From: Rufibacter roseolus
Lineage (GTDB): Bacteria; Bacteroidota; Bacteroidia; Cytophagales; Hymenobacteraceae
DNA length: 64,000 nucleotides
Assembly (NCBI RefSeq): GCF_017916365.1
Contig: NZ_JAFMSU010000001.1
Location: forward strand, 1,951,028 to 2,015,027
Direction: 5' to 3'
Shown: piece after piece, positions 34,701 through 43,330 of the stretch
Layout: every line of letters starts with the position of its first letter
Numbering within the stretch: position 1 is the first letter of the stretch
Translations under genes and position numbers: made by a program
Notes under the pieces: generated by a model
Told to the model about the DNA's origin: nothing
The model's input: the letters and a program-made list of their open reading frames with translations, nothing else
Databases searched by the model: none

Positions 34701-35543
34701 ATTGTTGCGCTCCACGTCATCGGCGAAGACCAGGCGATCATTCACCCAGGCTTTCAGAGAACCCGATACGCCCATTCTCAACTGCACAGTCTGGTCTTTG
34801 GGACTGCTCACGAAGGTCTGCGCGTACACCGTGGCGTCATTGAAGTAGAAGTGGTAGGTGAAATCGATCCACTTGTCATTGCGGGTAGCCGGCGGCGTAA
34901 ACCAGGAAACGGTGGCGCCGTGCTTATTGGTGAACGTGGCGTTGGCCTCCGGTTTTCCCAAAGGCCCGAAATCCTTGTTGAACCCGCTGCCCGACATGTT
35001 CTCGAACTCGCCCACCATCATCCACTTGTCCAGGGCCCCAATCTGGGCATAAGCCTGGTGGGCCTCCGCCGGCTGGTTTGTGGTTTCATAGTGGCTGCCC
35101 AGGATAGACCAAGCCATGGCCTTGAGCGTACCATCGGCTTTGGGGTCTTTCACCAGATTCTTGAGGAAAGCCAGTTGCTCGGCGGTTTTCTTGCCGCCGC
35201 CCGCCATAAGGGAAGGGGTGGTCCAGAGCGAGTACACGTAAGGGTAAGGGTTCGGGGATGCCTTGAAGAACTCCTGGAATTCCCGGAAAGCCTCGGTGCC
35301 GGGGCGGTCCATGGAAGCCAGCAAAGACAAGCCCAGGTGCGCCTCGGCTTTGGTGCCCGGCTCCAAAGATGCTTTTTTGAAAAGCTCCCGCGCCTCTGTC
35401 CGTTTGTTGTCATGGAATTTGAGCCAGGCCTCTTCTAAGGGGGTGGAGGCAGGCGCCGCCATGGCCGGAAGGCCGGGCAGCAAGTACACCACCAGCAGCA
35501 GAATGGCAGCCAGTCGGCGGGAAAAGGAGGGTGCGGTACGCAT
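31767..35543 (-). CDS. Large TPR / DUF3857 / transglutaminase-like protein
   Basis: The 1258-residue exported protein has a signal peptide (LAAILLLVVYLLPGLPAMA). An N-terminal segment of TPR-like helices (about 30-140), a beta-rich stretch (160-330), and further TPR units (350-640, e.g. EEAYRKTLQLSPYIGQYWADL, split in the middle) follow. A DUF3857 domain (650-850) and a transglutaminase core come next, with Cys in KIGDCKDVS (about 945) and His in IDFNHC (about 986). DUF3857-transglutaminase pairs are common secreted proteins of Bacteroidota with unknown substrates. It is a single-gene unit whose length is well above the family norm because of the TPR array. Confidence 0.85.
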   Translation of the reverse strand: MRTAPSFSRRLAAILLLVVYLLPGLPAMAAPASTPLEEAWLKFHDNKRTEARELFKKASLEPGTKAEAHLGLSLLASMDRPGTEAFREFQEFFKASPNPYPYVYSLWTTPSLMAGGGKKTAEQLAFLKNLVKDPKADGTLKAMAWSILGSHYETTNQPAEAHQAYAQIGALDKWMMVGEFENMSGSGFNKDFGPLGKPEANATFTNKHGATVSWFTPPATRNDKWIDFTYHFYFNDATVYAQTFVSSPKDQTVQLRMGVSGSLKAWVNDRLVFADDVERNNDVDTYLTPVSLKKGQNRILVQVGESYAGRSNFMVRLTDEKGNPIQGLTSTAAYQAYTKDTGATPTPITLAVEEFFQKQTQVNPTQVLPKLMLAHTYLRNDKTSDARRVYRQAQKMVPTSSFIVMRQLEAYQREENRTSLTTALEWLKEHDPNLPFSLDLRFDDELEKENYTQALALLDQMEQQQGFDESILTKRIKVLSKKEQFNEVIKLAERGYTNYPENPAFIELKYMIEKNVNKNQAGAANVLKKFLKENRSYAVSQRLASVYFDKGDMNNGIKLYQQYLQEEPVAVGIQHTLGNIYAQAQNHKLAEEAYRKTLQLSPYIGQYWADLAKTLKAQDKKEEALAAYRKAIQLDPTDYTSLKELRQLENKKEVFSYFPQTDVYALIKKAPAAATYPEHSSLVLLDEVQKVVYKGGASEEKRTIVVKTFNQQGVEFWKEYGIDYHNMQRQLLEKAEVVKQNGNKVPAESNNGQLVFTNLEPGDAIHITYKLENHLLGKLASHFWDRHFFTHYLPYQTTRYSLLVDPETKFQYKVTQKALEPKVQTADEFKLYVWEQKDQPGMQPEDKMPVLSDVSQTLYISSFPDWKFISNWYADLAAAKARPDYEVKQAVEEVFVGKQNLTPVQKAQAIYEYITSNITYSSIPFRQSGLVPQKPSDVLSTKIGDCKDVSTLFVAMCREVGVPAQLVLVNTRDNGYDDLVLPSIDFNHCIAKINLPEKEMYVELTSNFLPFGSLYQGMLQSGILEIDDEQSQANRSLSHLNPKVRTQNIIDRNVKVQLVNNGLSVVEENYKTGAMAAEAKQRYRDAGQQERERIVQQAINASMASVKLTELSFKGLEGAQDTVRCRLAYQANDVVTQVGGMSLFSLPWTSKATARDFTFNETRTTPLDLTQLLYADHDRETITMSLPAKKALAEVPQSVKLTCPVAEYSLTYKKVKDQLVFTRELRFTKDIIQPQQMAEFQAFYKKVIAADARQLALK

Positions 35544-35642
35544 GAGTGAAAAGCTGAAGTAATTTCTTTCTATAAATTACCGCAGATTCTCAGAAGTTAC
35601 CAAGCCGATATAAATATTTATAGGAGAGCTCTAAAAGCGAGT

Positions 35643-35684
35643 CCTGTTTTGGGGCCGATTTAAGTAAAACAGGCTTAAAACCAG
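35643..35684. repeat. Dispersed hairpin repeat, copy 11
   Basis: CCTGTTTTGGGGCCGATTTA, then AAAACAGGCTTAAAACCAG. It lies between meaB and the start of the large TPR gene, 6 bp beyond the meaB stop. Confidence 0.6.
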
Positions 35685-35689
35685 AAGGG

Positions 35690-36673
35690 TTACGTTAACA
35701 GCCGGAACAACTCCGCAGCCGCGGCAAACGGCGATTTCTGTCCCTGCGTCACCTGCCCCGAGACTGCTTCCCACTGCGCCTTCACCGCCGGATGCTGGTA
35801 GAACCGTTCCTCCAACTGCTGCCGGATGCTGTGCCGAAGCCAATGCAAATTCTGCTCTTGTCGCCGATGCTGGAAATAGCCGTTCCCCTGCGTGAGCTGC
35901 ACATATTCCGTCACCAATTCCCAGATAGGCGCCAGTCCGCTTTTCTCAAACGCCGAGCAGACCGTCACCCGGGGGCTCCACTTGGACGCACCCAACGGAA
36001 ACAGATGCAACGCGCCCTGGTACTCGGCCTGGGCACTGGTGGCAGCGGAGAGGTTGGCACCATCGGCTTTGGTGATAGCGATGGCATCGGCCATTTCCAT
36101 GATGCCTTTCTTGATGCCCTGCAGTTCATCACCGGCGCCGGCCAGCATCAAAAGCAGGAAGAAATCCACCATCTCGTGCACCGCCGTCTCCGACTGGCCC
36201 ACACCCACCGTTTCCACAAAGATCACGTCAAAGCCCGCCGCCTCGCACAGCAGAATGCTCTCGCGGGTACTGCGGGCCACGCCGCCCAATGTTTTGCCGG
36301 CCGGCGAAGGCCGGATGTACGCCTTGGGATTAGCCGAGAGCGTTTCCATGCGGGTTTTATCACCCAGGATACTGCCACCCGTGCGCTGACTGGTGGGGTC
36401 AATGGCCAGCACCGCCAGCTTCTTGCCGTGGTGCTCCAAAAGGTAATTCCCGAAGGCCTCAATAAAGGTGCTCTTGCCCACGCCCGGCACGCCCGTAATG
36501 CCCACCCTAACTGATTTCCCCGCGTGCGGCAACACCAGCTCCATGACCTCGTGGGCCAGGGCCTGGTCAGAAGGCAGGGTACTTTCTACTAAGGTAATGG
36601 CGCGGCTCAGGAGCACCCGGTTCCCGGACAGGACTCCGGCGGCATACTCGTCTGGGGAAAATCGTTTAGGCAC
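35690..36673 (-). CDS. meaB: Methylmalonyl-CoA mutase-associated GTPase MeaB
   Basis: The 327-residue G3E-type GTPase protects and reloads methylmalonyl-CoA mutase with adenosylcobalamin. Walker A is GVPGVGKSTF (about 60-69). The mutase-interacting segments IDPTSQRTGGSILGDKTRM and VGVGQSE are present, together with ITKADG as the G4 motif. The C-terminal dimerisation helices are visible. The mutase subunits lie 8-12 kb downstream rather than next to it. A hairpin repeat overlaps its start region (36673-36711). Confidence 0.95.
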   Translation of the reverse strand: MPKRFSPDEYAAGVLSGNRVLLSRAITLVESTLPSDQALAHEVMELVLPHAGKSVRVGITGVPGVGKSTFIEAFGNYLLEHHGKKLAVLAIDPTSQRTGGSILGDKTRMETLSANPKAYIRPSPAGKTLGGVARSTRESILLCEAAGFDVIFVETVGVGQSETAVHEMVDFFLLLMLAGAGDELQGIKKGIMEMADAIAITKADGANLSAATSAQAEYQGALHLFPLGASKWSPRVTVCSAFEKSGLAPIWELVTEYVQLTQGNGYFQHRRQEQNLHWLRHSIRQQLEERFYQHPAVKAQWEAVSGQVTQGQKSPFAAAAELFRLLT

Positions 36674-36711
36674 TCGTTTAGGGGCTGTTTTCAGAAAAGT
36701 ACGCGAAAAAT
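36673..36711. repeat. Dispersed hairpin repeat, copy 12
   Basis: CTCGTTTAGGGGCTGTTTTC, then AGAAAAGTACGCGAAAAATAC. It touches the meaB start codon, so it would fall in the meaB leader. Confidence 0.5.
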
Positions 36712-36882
36712 ACGAAAAGGACGCCTAAGAATTTCAAGACGCCCTGGTAAGGAGGGGTAACCGGAAACTGGAGTGGAAAAGGCTTAGGCCTGGGAACAGG
36801 TGGGTATACCTTAAGGAACCTACCCCGCATAGGGGTAAGACATAGCTGGCCGAATCTTATTTCAAACAAACTATTCATAGAC

Positions 36883-37572
36883 ATGAAAGTAGCTATTATT
36901 GGAACCGGGCGCATGGGTAAGGGCCTGCTCAAGACTTTATACCAAGCCTACGGCCAAAATGTATTGTTTACGGGCCGAGACGTAGCGCACGCCCAAAGGA
37001 CCATAGAAGAACTTGGCCTGCTCTTAAAGGCAGTACCGCAAGAAGAGGCACTGCAAGCCGATGTCATCATTCCCACCTTATGGTTCAGCGACCTTTTGCC
37101 TTGGGCGCAGGAACATAAAGAGGCCTTGAAAGGGAAAATAGTCATCGATATCTCCAATCCTTTCAACGAGAATTTCGATGATTTCACCACGGGTTATGAC
37201 ACTTCCGCGGCCGAGGAACTGCAGAAAGTCATCCCAGACAGCCAGGTGGTGGCTGCCTTTAAGAACACGTACTGGGTGGTGTTTGATGACCCGGTGCTGC
37301 AAGGCCTGAAGAGCGATGTGTACGTAGCCTCTAACAGTGACCAGGCCAGAGAAACCGTGCTGCAGCTCCTGAAGCCGCTGCCCTTCAGGGTTCTGGATGC
37401 TGGTCTATTGAAAAACAGCCGCACCATTGAACGCATGACGCTGCTTTCTTCAGAACTGGCAAGGAAGGCGGGTAGTCACCCCAGAATCGCCTTTAACCTT
37501 TGGGGACTGGAGCATGAAGGCTTGCCCAAAGAAAAGCAAGACAAAGCTATTGCCTTGAATCCAGTGCCCTAA
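36883..37572 (+). CDS. NADPH-dependent F420 reductase-like oxidoreductase
   Basis: The 229-residue protein begins with a Rossmann motif (VAIIGTGRMGKGL) and a following NVLFTGRDVAHA strand suited to NADP. IPTLWFSDLLPWAQ, IVIDISNPFNENFDDF and VAAFKNTYWVVF match the NADP-binding protein family related to F420-dependent NADP reductase. Coenzyme F420 is not expected in this phylum, so the true substrate is probably different. It is cytosolic and a single-gene unit. A TACCCC/GGGGTA dyad lies about 50 bp upstream. Confidence 0.8.
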   Translation: MKVAIIGTGRMGKGLLKTLYQAYGQNVLFTGRDVAHAQRTIEELGLLLKAVPQEEALQADVIIPTLWFSDLLPWAQEHKEALKGKIVIDISNPFNENFDDFTTGYDTSAAEELQKVIPDSQVVAAFKNTYWVVFDDPVLQGLKSDVYVASNSDQARETVLQLLKPLPFRVLDAGLLKNSRTIERMTLLSSELARKAGSHPRIAFNLWGLEHEGLPKEKQDKAIALNPVP

Positions 37573-37599
37573 ACATGGACCCTTACCAGCAACGAAACC

Positions 37600-38772
37600 T
37601 TACTTGGTTGGCAGCACGGCACTGGTGGAGGGAGCCAGGTTCTGGAAGTAGAAGGCCGGGAAGTTGGGCAAGCCCAGGGCGCTTTTCTGGTCACCCAGTT
37701 TGATGCCGGCGTCTTTATAGTCGCAGGCCTCGCCCAGGGCGTTGGGGTTCCGGATCACGCCCAGCCAGGTGCTGTTGTTGCGGGCCACGTAGATGCGCCC
37801 ATCCGGACCGAGTTGCAGGGCGCCGATTTTACGGCTCATGCTTTTGGCCACTTGTTTGCCCGAGTGGATGATGGCGTCATTGGTACCGGCTGCCAGGTCA
37901 AACTGGAAGATGCGGGCCTCGCCACCGGCAATGCCGTTCTTGCCGCCGTAGAGTTTGGTGCCATCGGGGGAGAATTCCACGCCGTAGGCTTCATCGAACT
38001 TGCCTAAGTCCACAGCCAGGGCCAGTTTGCCGTTCTCGTTGTTGAAATCAAAGACCTCAATCTTGTTTACCGCTGCCCAGGTGGCTACCGCCAGTTTGTT
38101 GCCGGCCGGCGAGGCTTTCATGTACCCGATGGTGGCGCCGTTGTCACCGGAGTGGATGCTGCCCAGGTGGCTCTCCACGGGTTTGAAGGTGATACCATCG
38201 GCGGTGATGAGGTAGGCGTAGAAGGCTGAGCTGTTCCAGCGGTGCGTGATGATCCAGAAGTCGCGGCCGTTGCGGTGTTTCACGGCGGTGAGTTTCTCAG
38301 TGACGGGGGCAAAGACCAGGTTGTTTTTGGAGACCACTTCGCCCAGGCCACCGTTGCGGCTCAGGTCAATGAGGTGGTACTGCAGACCGTGGCTCTGGCC
38401 CTGGAAATCGGTGGTGAAAAGGTAGTAGAGGTGCGAGGTGCCGGGTTTGGGCACAATCACCGAGGACTGGGTGGAAGACTCGTGGCCTTTGAGCGAATCG
38501 CCGTTGGCCATGATCTGCTTGTTGCGGTTCCAGACCTGCATGCCGTTGGTGTAGAACAAAAGGTTGCCCAGCGCATCTGACAGCACCGCGCAGCCTTCCT
38601 CACTGAACATCTTACCGTCTTTGAGCGGCTGCGGATTGGCCGGATCAGCAAAGGACAAGCCCGCGTTTTGCCCGAAATACCAGGTGGTCACTTCTTTCTG
38701 GGCCTGCGCCGTCAGGGAAAGAAACCAGAAAGGAAGCAGGAGCAAAAGTCTATTGATATTCTTCATCTTCAC
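37600..38772 (-). CDS. Secreted propeller protein related to type B T9SS cargo, without sorting domain
   Basis: The 390-residue protein has a signal peptide (LLLLLPFWFLSLTAQA). The body strongly resembles the N-terminal propeller-like region of large gliding-associated type IX cargo: TTWYFGQNAGLSF, EGCAVLSDALGNLLFYTNG, SSTQSSVIVPKPG, and SPAGNKLAVATW, YGVEFSPDGTKLYGG. In relatives a gliding-motility C-terminal domain follows, but here the protein ends after the propeller (STSAVLPTK), so it has no visible sorting signal. It is probably periplasmic or released by another route. The function is unknown. Confidence 0.78.
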   Translation of the reverse strand: MKMKNINRLLLLLPFWFLSLTAQAQKEVTTWYFGQNAGLSFADPANPQPLKDGKMFSEEGCAVLSDALGNLLFYTNGMQVWNRNKQIMANGDSLKGHESSTQSSVIVPKPGTSHLYYLFTTDFQGQSHGLQYHLIDLSRNGGLGEVVSKNNLVFAPVTEKLTAVKHRNGRDFWIITHRWNSSAFYAYLITADGITFKPVESHLGSIHSGDNGATIGYMKASPAGNKLAVATWAAVNKIEVFDFNNENGKLALAVDLGKFDEAYGVEFSPDGTKLYGGKNGIAGGEARIFQFDLAAGTNDAIIHSGKQVAKSMSRKIGALQLGPDGRIYVARNNSTWLGVIRNPNALGEACDYKDAGIKLGDQKSALGLPNFPAFYFQNLAPSTSAVLPTK

Positions 38773-39034
38773 GTAAGCAACGCTGTTTCAACAGCAGAAT
38801 TCAAAGATTAGGCCAGAGTCTAAATAACGCCATCGCCGGAATTCTATTGGGGATAAACGAAGCTTTTTAAGGGAAACCCCTCTTAGGGGACGTAACAAAC
38901 TGGCGCCTAGGTTTCTTTTTGGTGGTTTTTCCCTCAAAATCCGCCGGACCGGAGAACCTAATCAGGCAAAAAAATGTAGCTTGCCTAAGAATAGGAATAA
39001 AGAACCAAGGAAAAATCATTCTGCTATTCAGCCC

Positions 39035-39478
39035 ATGCCCTCCTCTATGAAGCAAGAAGTAAGAAATTCATTGGGTAAGCTCTTTCTTACCACCCAATAT
39101 GAGCCGGCGCACCACTGGGTCTATAACAACTGGATCGGGTACCAATCCTTTGACAGTATTGTGCAGGGCGCCAATGTCTGCCTGGGGCTTATTGCTGCTT
39201 CAGGGAGTGCCTGTCTTCTCAACGATAACCGGGAGGTGTTGGGTCCCTGGAACCATGCGGTGGAGTGGATTGCGTCTGACTGGACACCCCGTGCCGTGGC
39301 CAATGGGCTGCAGTACTTTGCCCACGTGGTCAGCGACGATTCACTTGCCAAAGTCTCCAGCGAGGAAATGCACCAGAAAGTGGAGGGGTTTGAAATGCGG
39401 ATGTTCTCAGACATAGAAGAGGCCAAAAGCTGGCTTAACGCAAAGAAAAAGCTGGTGCCCACTCAGGCCGGAAAGTAA
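39035..39478 (+). CDS. STAS/SpoIIAA-like protein
   Basis: The 147-residue protein belongs to a Cytophagales family resembling STAS-like domains: VYNNWIGYQSFDSIVQGA, ACLLNDNREVLGPW, AVEWIASDWTPRAVANGL and IEEAKSWL alternate strands and helices. Such proteins are presumed cytosolic signalling or stress proteins; no partner is known. I chose ATG 39035; another ATG lies four codons later, and the frame extends back to a TTG at 38981. It is a single-gene unit converging on the metalloprotease gene. Confidence 0.75.
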   Translation: MPSSMKQEVRNSLGKLFLTTQYEPAHHWVYNNWIGYQSFDSIVQGANVCLGLIAASGSACLLNDNREVLGPWNHAVEWIASDWTPRAVANGLQYFAHVVSDDSLAKVSSEEMHQKVEGFEMRMFSDIEEAKSWLNAKKKLVPTQAGK

Positions 39479-39480
39479 AG

Positions 39481-39518
39481 CGATTTGGGGCTGTTTTCTG
39501 AAAAGAAGCCCTGAAATG
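39481..39518. repeat. Dispersed hairpin repeat, copy 13
   Basis: CGATTTGGGGCTGTTTTC, then TGAAAAGAAGCCCTGAAATG. The GGGGCTgTTTT/AAAAgaAGCCCT pairing is clear. It starts 2 bp after the STAS-like stop. Confidence 0.65.
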
Positions 39519-39532
39519 AAAATAAAAGGCAT

Positions 39533-39565
39533 AAAAAAAGCGGCTCCGTTTAGGAGCCGCTTTTT
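39533..39565. terminator. Bidirectional terminator
   Basis: The perfect arms AAAAAGCGGCTCC and GGAGCCGCTTTTT around a short loop lie between the convergent STAS-like and metalloprotease genes. Confidence 0.88.
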
Positions 39566-39587
39566 CTGTTTTAAGGCCAAAAGAAGC

Positions 39588-42158
39588 TTAGCTTCTTGGG
39601 TTCAGGGCTTCGTTGATACGGTCAGAAAGATCCAGCAAGTGGTAGTTGCTCAGTGAATCTGCCTGGTTAGCCGCCGATGCTTTGATCAGGTTGTTGATGT
39701 TGCGCAACTCGGCTTTGGCCACGGAAACCACATCGCTGGTGCGGGCATCCATGGTTGGGGCTGCGTTACCGCCTCTGCCGCCTTGTGCTGCCTGAGCACC
39801 CGCTGGGGCCGGAGCCGGTTTCACCAGGTCAATCAGTTCCTGCACGTACATCTTCTGCAGGTTACGACGGTACACGTCAATGGCCTGCTTGTTTTTCACT
39901 TCTCTGAAGATAGAGCCGTTCATGTCATTGAAGAAGTCGGTTACCTTGTAGGCCTTGTCACCGTCCATGGCTTCTGCCGCGATGAGCTTGGTCAGGGTGT
40001 TGTTGCTGATGAGGCGGTTCAACACGGCCTGCTGGCTGCGGGAAACCACTACCATAGGGTTAGTGCCGGTGTTGTTGAGCACGTTTGGCGCCAGTAACCA
40101 GGTAGGGGTAGAGAACAATTGCTTGTCCAGGAACGTCATGGCTTCTTTCTGGGTGGCTGCTGGCGTGCGCTCATAAATCACGCCTTCCTGCTCTACCGTT
40201 TTGGGGTTCTCATAGATACCACCTACGTTCTTGGCTACGTGGCCCATGTAGCGGTTGAACTGGGTCGTCAACTGACCGTACATGATTTCCAGGTTCTCAT
40301 AGCCTTCGTTTTCTTCTTTGGTCCACTCCGGGAGTTTGGCCAGGATACGCTGCAGGTTTTTGATGCCGTACTCAGAAGCTTTCATGGCGTTATCACCCAA
40401 GTCTTCGTTCTGAGAGTGCGGATCGTCTGGGTTGATCTCCGTCCCGAACCAGTTGCGGCGGTTCTTCAGTTTCTCCATGGTCATTTTGTTGAGCATAGGA
40501 ATCTCGGCCGTTGCGTTTTTGGCGTTGGGCAGAACCCGGTAACCCCACTCAATGGCCCACAGATCATAGTCGCCAATTCTTGGGTAAATCCCTTTGGAGG
40601 TGATGTTGTCTTCTGGCTGGGCCACGTAGTTGAAACGGGCGTAGTCCATGATAGAAGGGGTATGGCCGTTCTGCTCCACCCATTTCTTGTTGCGCAGGTT
40701 CTCTACCGGCACCGTTGAGCTGGAACCGTAGTTGTGGCGCAGACCCAAAGTGTGCCCAACCTCGTGCGATGACACAAAGCGGATCAGATCGCCCATGAGC
40801 TCGTCTGAGAACTCCATTTTGCGGGCGCGTGGGTCAATGGCGGCCGTCTGGATAAAGTACCAGTCATGCACCAGTTTCATTACGTTGTGGTACCAGTTGA
40901 TGTGGCTTTCCATGATCTCGCCGCTCCGTGGGTCAGAGATACTTGGTCCGCTGGCGTTGGAAATCTCCGATGGCTTGTACACGATGGCCGAGTGACGGGC
41001 ATCGTCCAGGCTCCAGTTCGGGTTCTCTTTGGCGCTTGGGGCTTCTTTTCCGATGATGGCGTTCTTGAAACCGGCTTTCTCAAACGCTTTCTGCCAGTCA
41101 TTCACGCCGGCAATCAGGTAAGGCACCCATTTCTTCGGCGTAGCCGGATCAATGTAGAACACGATAGGCTCTTTAGGCTCTACCAACTCGCCGCGCTTGT
41201 ATTTGGCCATGTCTTTTTCCTTCGGCTCCAGTCTCCAGCGTTTTACCATCTGGATTTCTTTCACGCCCTGCGGATTGGCATCGAAGTCTGTGTAGCCTAC
41301 GGTGAAGAAACCAACGCGCGGGTCAAAGTAACGCGGCTGCATGGGTTTCTTAGGCAATACCACCATGGAAGTGTTCACCTCAATGGTAGAAGAACCGTTC
41401 AGGTTGGAGTTGGCAGCACCTGCGCCGGCCGGAGCCGCCCCGAAACCGGTAGTAGGAGGGGTGAGCACGTACGTTTTCACGGAGGTCACTTCCACGTTCT
41501 GCGGGAAGCTGCGCACGTTCTGGATGTAGCTGCGGTCTGGGATGAAGTTACCCAACCGGATGCGGGTTTTGGCCGCCGCGTTGCTGAAAGAGAAAATCTC
41601 GTTCTCGCCTTTGATATAGTCAGTGACATCAATCACGCTGCCTTTGTTGCCCGGGCTGTACGCAGCCACGTTGAAAGCAGCCACAATGGCCTGCACGTTG
41701 GAGCGCTGCACGCTCTGGTACATAGACTTGGTGCTGTCTGGGCTGTAGGTGGCGTAAGAGATTTTGCGCATGAATATGCGGTCATCCGGACCTTTCTCAA
41801 ACATGATCACTGAGGACCCGATCTGGTCACCGGCGTAGCCTGAGGCGGCGCGTACTTCGGCACCGGCTTTGGAGATACGGTTCACCACCAGAATCTCGCG
41901 ACCCAAAACGGAGTCTGCCAGCTCAAAGAAGTACTTGTCTTCTACTTTGTGGGTCTTGAAAAAACCAGATTTGGATTGGGCTTTGTCGGTGATGACATCG
42001 GCGTAAGCCTTGGGTTTGGCTTTCTGGTTGGCTGTGCCTGCCATACCGGCGGCCCCGGCTACCCGACGCGTAGAATCGGCGGGCTGGGTCCGACCCTGGG
42101 CCATGGCTATCCCGGCGAAGGAGGAAACCAGCCCCAGCGTCAATAAGAATTTCTTCAT
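39588..42158 (-). CDS. Zinc-dependent metalloprotease (DUF5117/DUF5118 family)
   Basis: The 856-residue secreted protein has a signal peptide (LTLGLVSSFAGIAMA) and a disordered Ala/Pro/Lys segment (20-50). A beta-rich DUF5118/DUF5117 region precedes a metzincin-like catalytic site, HEVGHTLGLRHN (about 465-476), with three zinc-binding His and the catalytic Glu. A conserved SIMDYARFNYV segment follows, as in metzincin Met-turns. A low-complexity Ala/Gly/Gln stretch precedes the last helices. It is probably periplasmic or on the outer membrane. Natural substrates are unknown. It is a single-gene unit. Confidence 0.9.
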   Translation of the reverse strand: MKKFLLTLGLVSSFAGIAMAQGRTQPADSTRRVAGAAGMAGTANQKAKPKAYADVITDKAQSKSGFFKTHKVEDKYFFELADSVLGREILVVNRISKAGAEVRAASGYAGDQIGSSVIMFEKGPDDRIFMRKISYATYSPDSTKSMYQSVQRSNVQAIVAAFNVAAYSPGNKGSVIDVTDYIKGENEIFSFSNAAAKTRIRLGNFIPDRSYIQNVRSFPQNVEVTSVKTYVLTPPTTGFGAAPAGAGAANSNLNGSSTIEVNTSMVVLPKKPMQPRYFDPRVGFFTVGYTDFDANPQGVKEIQMVKRWRLEPKEKDMAKYKRGELVEPKEPIVFYIDPATPKKWVPYLIAGVNDWQKAFEKAGFKNAIIGKEAPSAKENPNWSLDDARHSAIVYKPSEISNASGPSISDPRSGEIMESHINWYHNVMKLVHDWYFIQTAAIDPRARKMEFSDELMGDLIRFVSSHEVGHTLGLRHNYGSSSTVPVENLRNKKWVEQNGHTPSIMDYARFNYVAQPEDNITSKGIYPRIGDYDLWAIEWGYRVLPNAKNATAEIPMLNKMTMEKLKNRRNWFGTEINPDDPHSQNEDLGDNAMKASEYGIKNLQRILAKLPEWTKEENEGYENLEIMYGQLTTQFNRYMGHVAKNVGGIYENPKTVEQEGVIYERTPAATQKEAMTFLDKQLFSTPTWLLAPNVLNNTGTNPMVVVSRSQQAVLNRLISNNTLTKLIAAEAMDGDKAYKVTDFFNDMNGSIFREVKNKQAIDVYRRNLQKMYVQELIDLVKPAPAPAGAQAAQGGRGGNAAPTMDARTSDVVSVAKAELRNINNLIKASAANQADSLSNYHLLDLSDRINEALNPRS

Positions 42159-42283
42159 ACTAGGTTTGCTTGTAAGTTGTGTAAAGGGTTGTGTTTGGTG
42201 TGGAACTCACGCAGCCTTAGACAAAGCTTACAATCAGAAGGTTTAATGCCGGAAAGAAGAAAAGTAGAAAAATTTGAAGAAGT

Positions 42284-42324
42284 GGGTTTAGGGTCCGTTT
42301 TTGGATAACAAGGCCTAAAACAGG
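42284..42324. repeat. Dispersed hairpin repeat, copy 14
   Basis: GGGTTTAGGGTCCGTTTTTG, then GATAACAAGGCCTAAAACAGG. It lies between the unknown protein's stop and the metalloprotease start. Confidence 0.55.
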
Positions 42325-42378
42325 ACTATTTAAGCAGGTGAAATCTTCACCCTTAGAGCCTTGATGAAGGGTCAAGGC

Positions 42379-43056
42379 TTATACTGCTTGTATCTGATAG
42401 GTGATCTCTGCATACTTATTGCCTTGGGTAATGAGCCCTTCGGTCACGCCCAGCGCATCAAAAGTGTTGTCAAAGGAACCCTGTACCAGAAACAGCTGAT
42501 CATCTTTGTTCGCTTTCAGTAACTTGGCCGTCAACGCTAGGACGAAATCTGTGGCCCCGGAAATCAACGCAATCTGTGGCGCTCCCAGGGTGGTGATTCC
42601 GGCAATGGCGTTTTTGAAGTTTTGGAACTGCTGGTTTTCCTGTACTTCCGCTACCACGGTTCCCATGTCTCTGGCGCCACCGTCAAACTCCATCACCATG
42701 AGACGGTAGTCTAAAAAGCGGGGAATTTTGCCAGGGGTGTTTCGGTAGCAGGTCAGGCCTTTGGGCCCCAGGTCCAGGTGCGATTTGTTTTTTACATTTT
42801 CAAAGACCATGGTCTGCAGTTGCAAAGGCTCGGCGGAGGCGTCATCTGCGATGACCGTGACCACGTAAATCTCACCCCGGCCAATCTCCCTTTTCCGCTT
42901 GATGTACACATCCTTGAGCTGGAAGCGGATATCAGTGGTGGCCGGAGGGAGGCCTGTTACGCCAATAAGGCTTTCTTCCGTGGCTTCCTGGCTGAACACC
43001 ATGTCCCTAATGCGTTTAGAAGGACTGACAATTACATCTGGGGTAAAGGCTTCCAT
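42379..43056 (-). CDS. Hypothetical protein
   Basis: The 225-residue protein has no signal peptide, no long hydrophobic helix and no motif I recognise. The first half is beta-rich with alternating charged strands (IRFQLKDVYIKRKREIG, IYVVTVIADDASAEPLQLQTMVFENV, FLDYRLMVMEFD), which could be a C2-like or other beta-sandwich. A helix-rich middle (QQFQNFKNAIAGITTLG, DFVLALTAKLLKAN) follows, and the end is again beta-rich. It is a single-gene unit next to the Mrr-type endonuclease, with a 270-bp AT-rich gap between them. Codon use looks normal for the window. Confidence 0.65.
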   Translation of the reverse strand: MEAFTPDVIVSPSKRIRDMVFSQEATEESLIGVTGLPPATTDIRFQLKDVYIKRKREIGRGEIYVVTVIADDASAEPLQLQTMVFENVKNKSHLDLGPKGLTCYRNTPGKIPRFLDYRLMVMEFDGGARDMGTVVAEVQENQQFQNFKNAIAGITTLGAPQIALISGATDFVLALTAKLLKANKDDQLFLVQGSFDNTFDALGVTEGLITQGNKYAEITYQIQAV

Positions 43057-43330
43057 TAGAGTATAGATTTTGTTTATAGCTTATTTTATGAAAACTACCA
43101 TGAAGACACACCCTCTTTCAGGCAAGGGGCTTCCGCTTTTTTAGTTATTAATATAGAAGTATGTATTTGAAATTCAATAAAAAGGATTGTGCGGGTATAA
43201 TTAATATTGATCCTGCTTTTCTTGAGTATTTTTCTAACGAAAAAGAAAATTAGATCGGTGAGAATATATTTCTGAATGAGTTCAAGCAATGTTACACCAA
43301 CTTCAATGCATAAGCGCTTCTCATCAAGGC

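Noticed and set aside
43095-43289. 64-residue open frame on the minus strand (hydrophobic and Lys/Ile-rich)
   Set aside because: It lies in a very AT-rich gap where stop-free frames of this type arise by chance; no domain or conserved pattern is visible.
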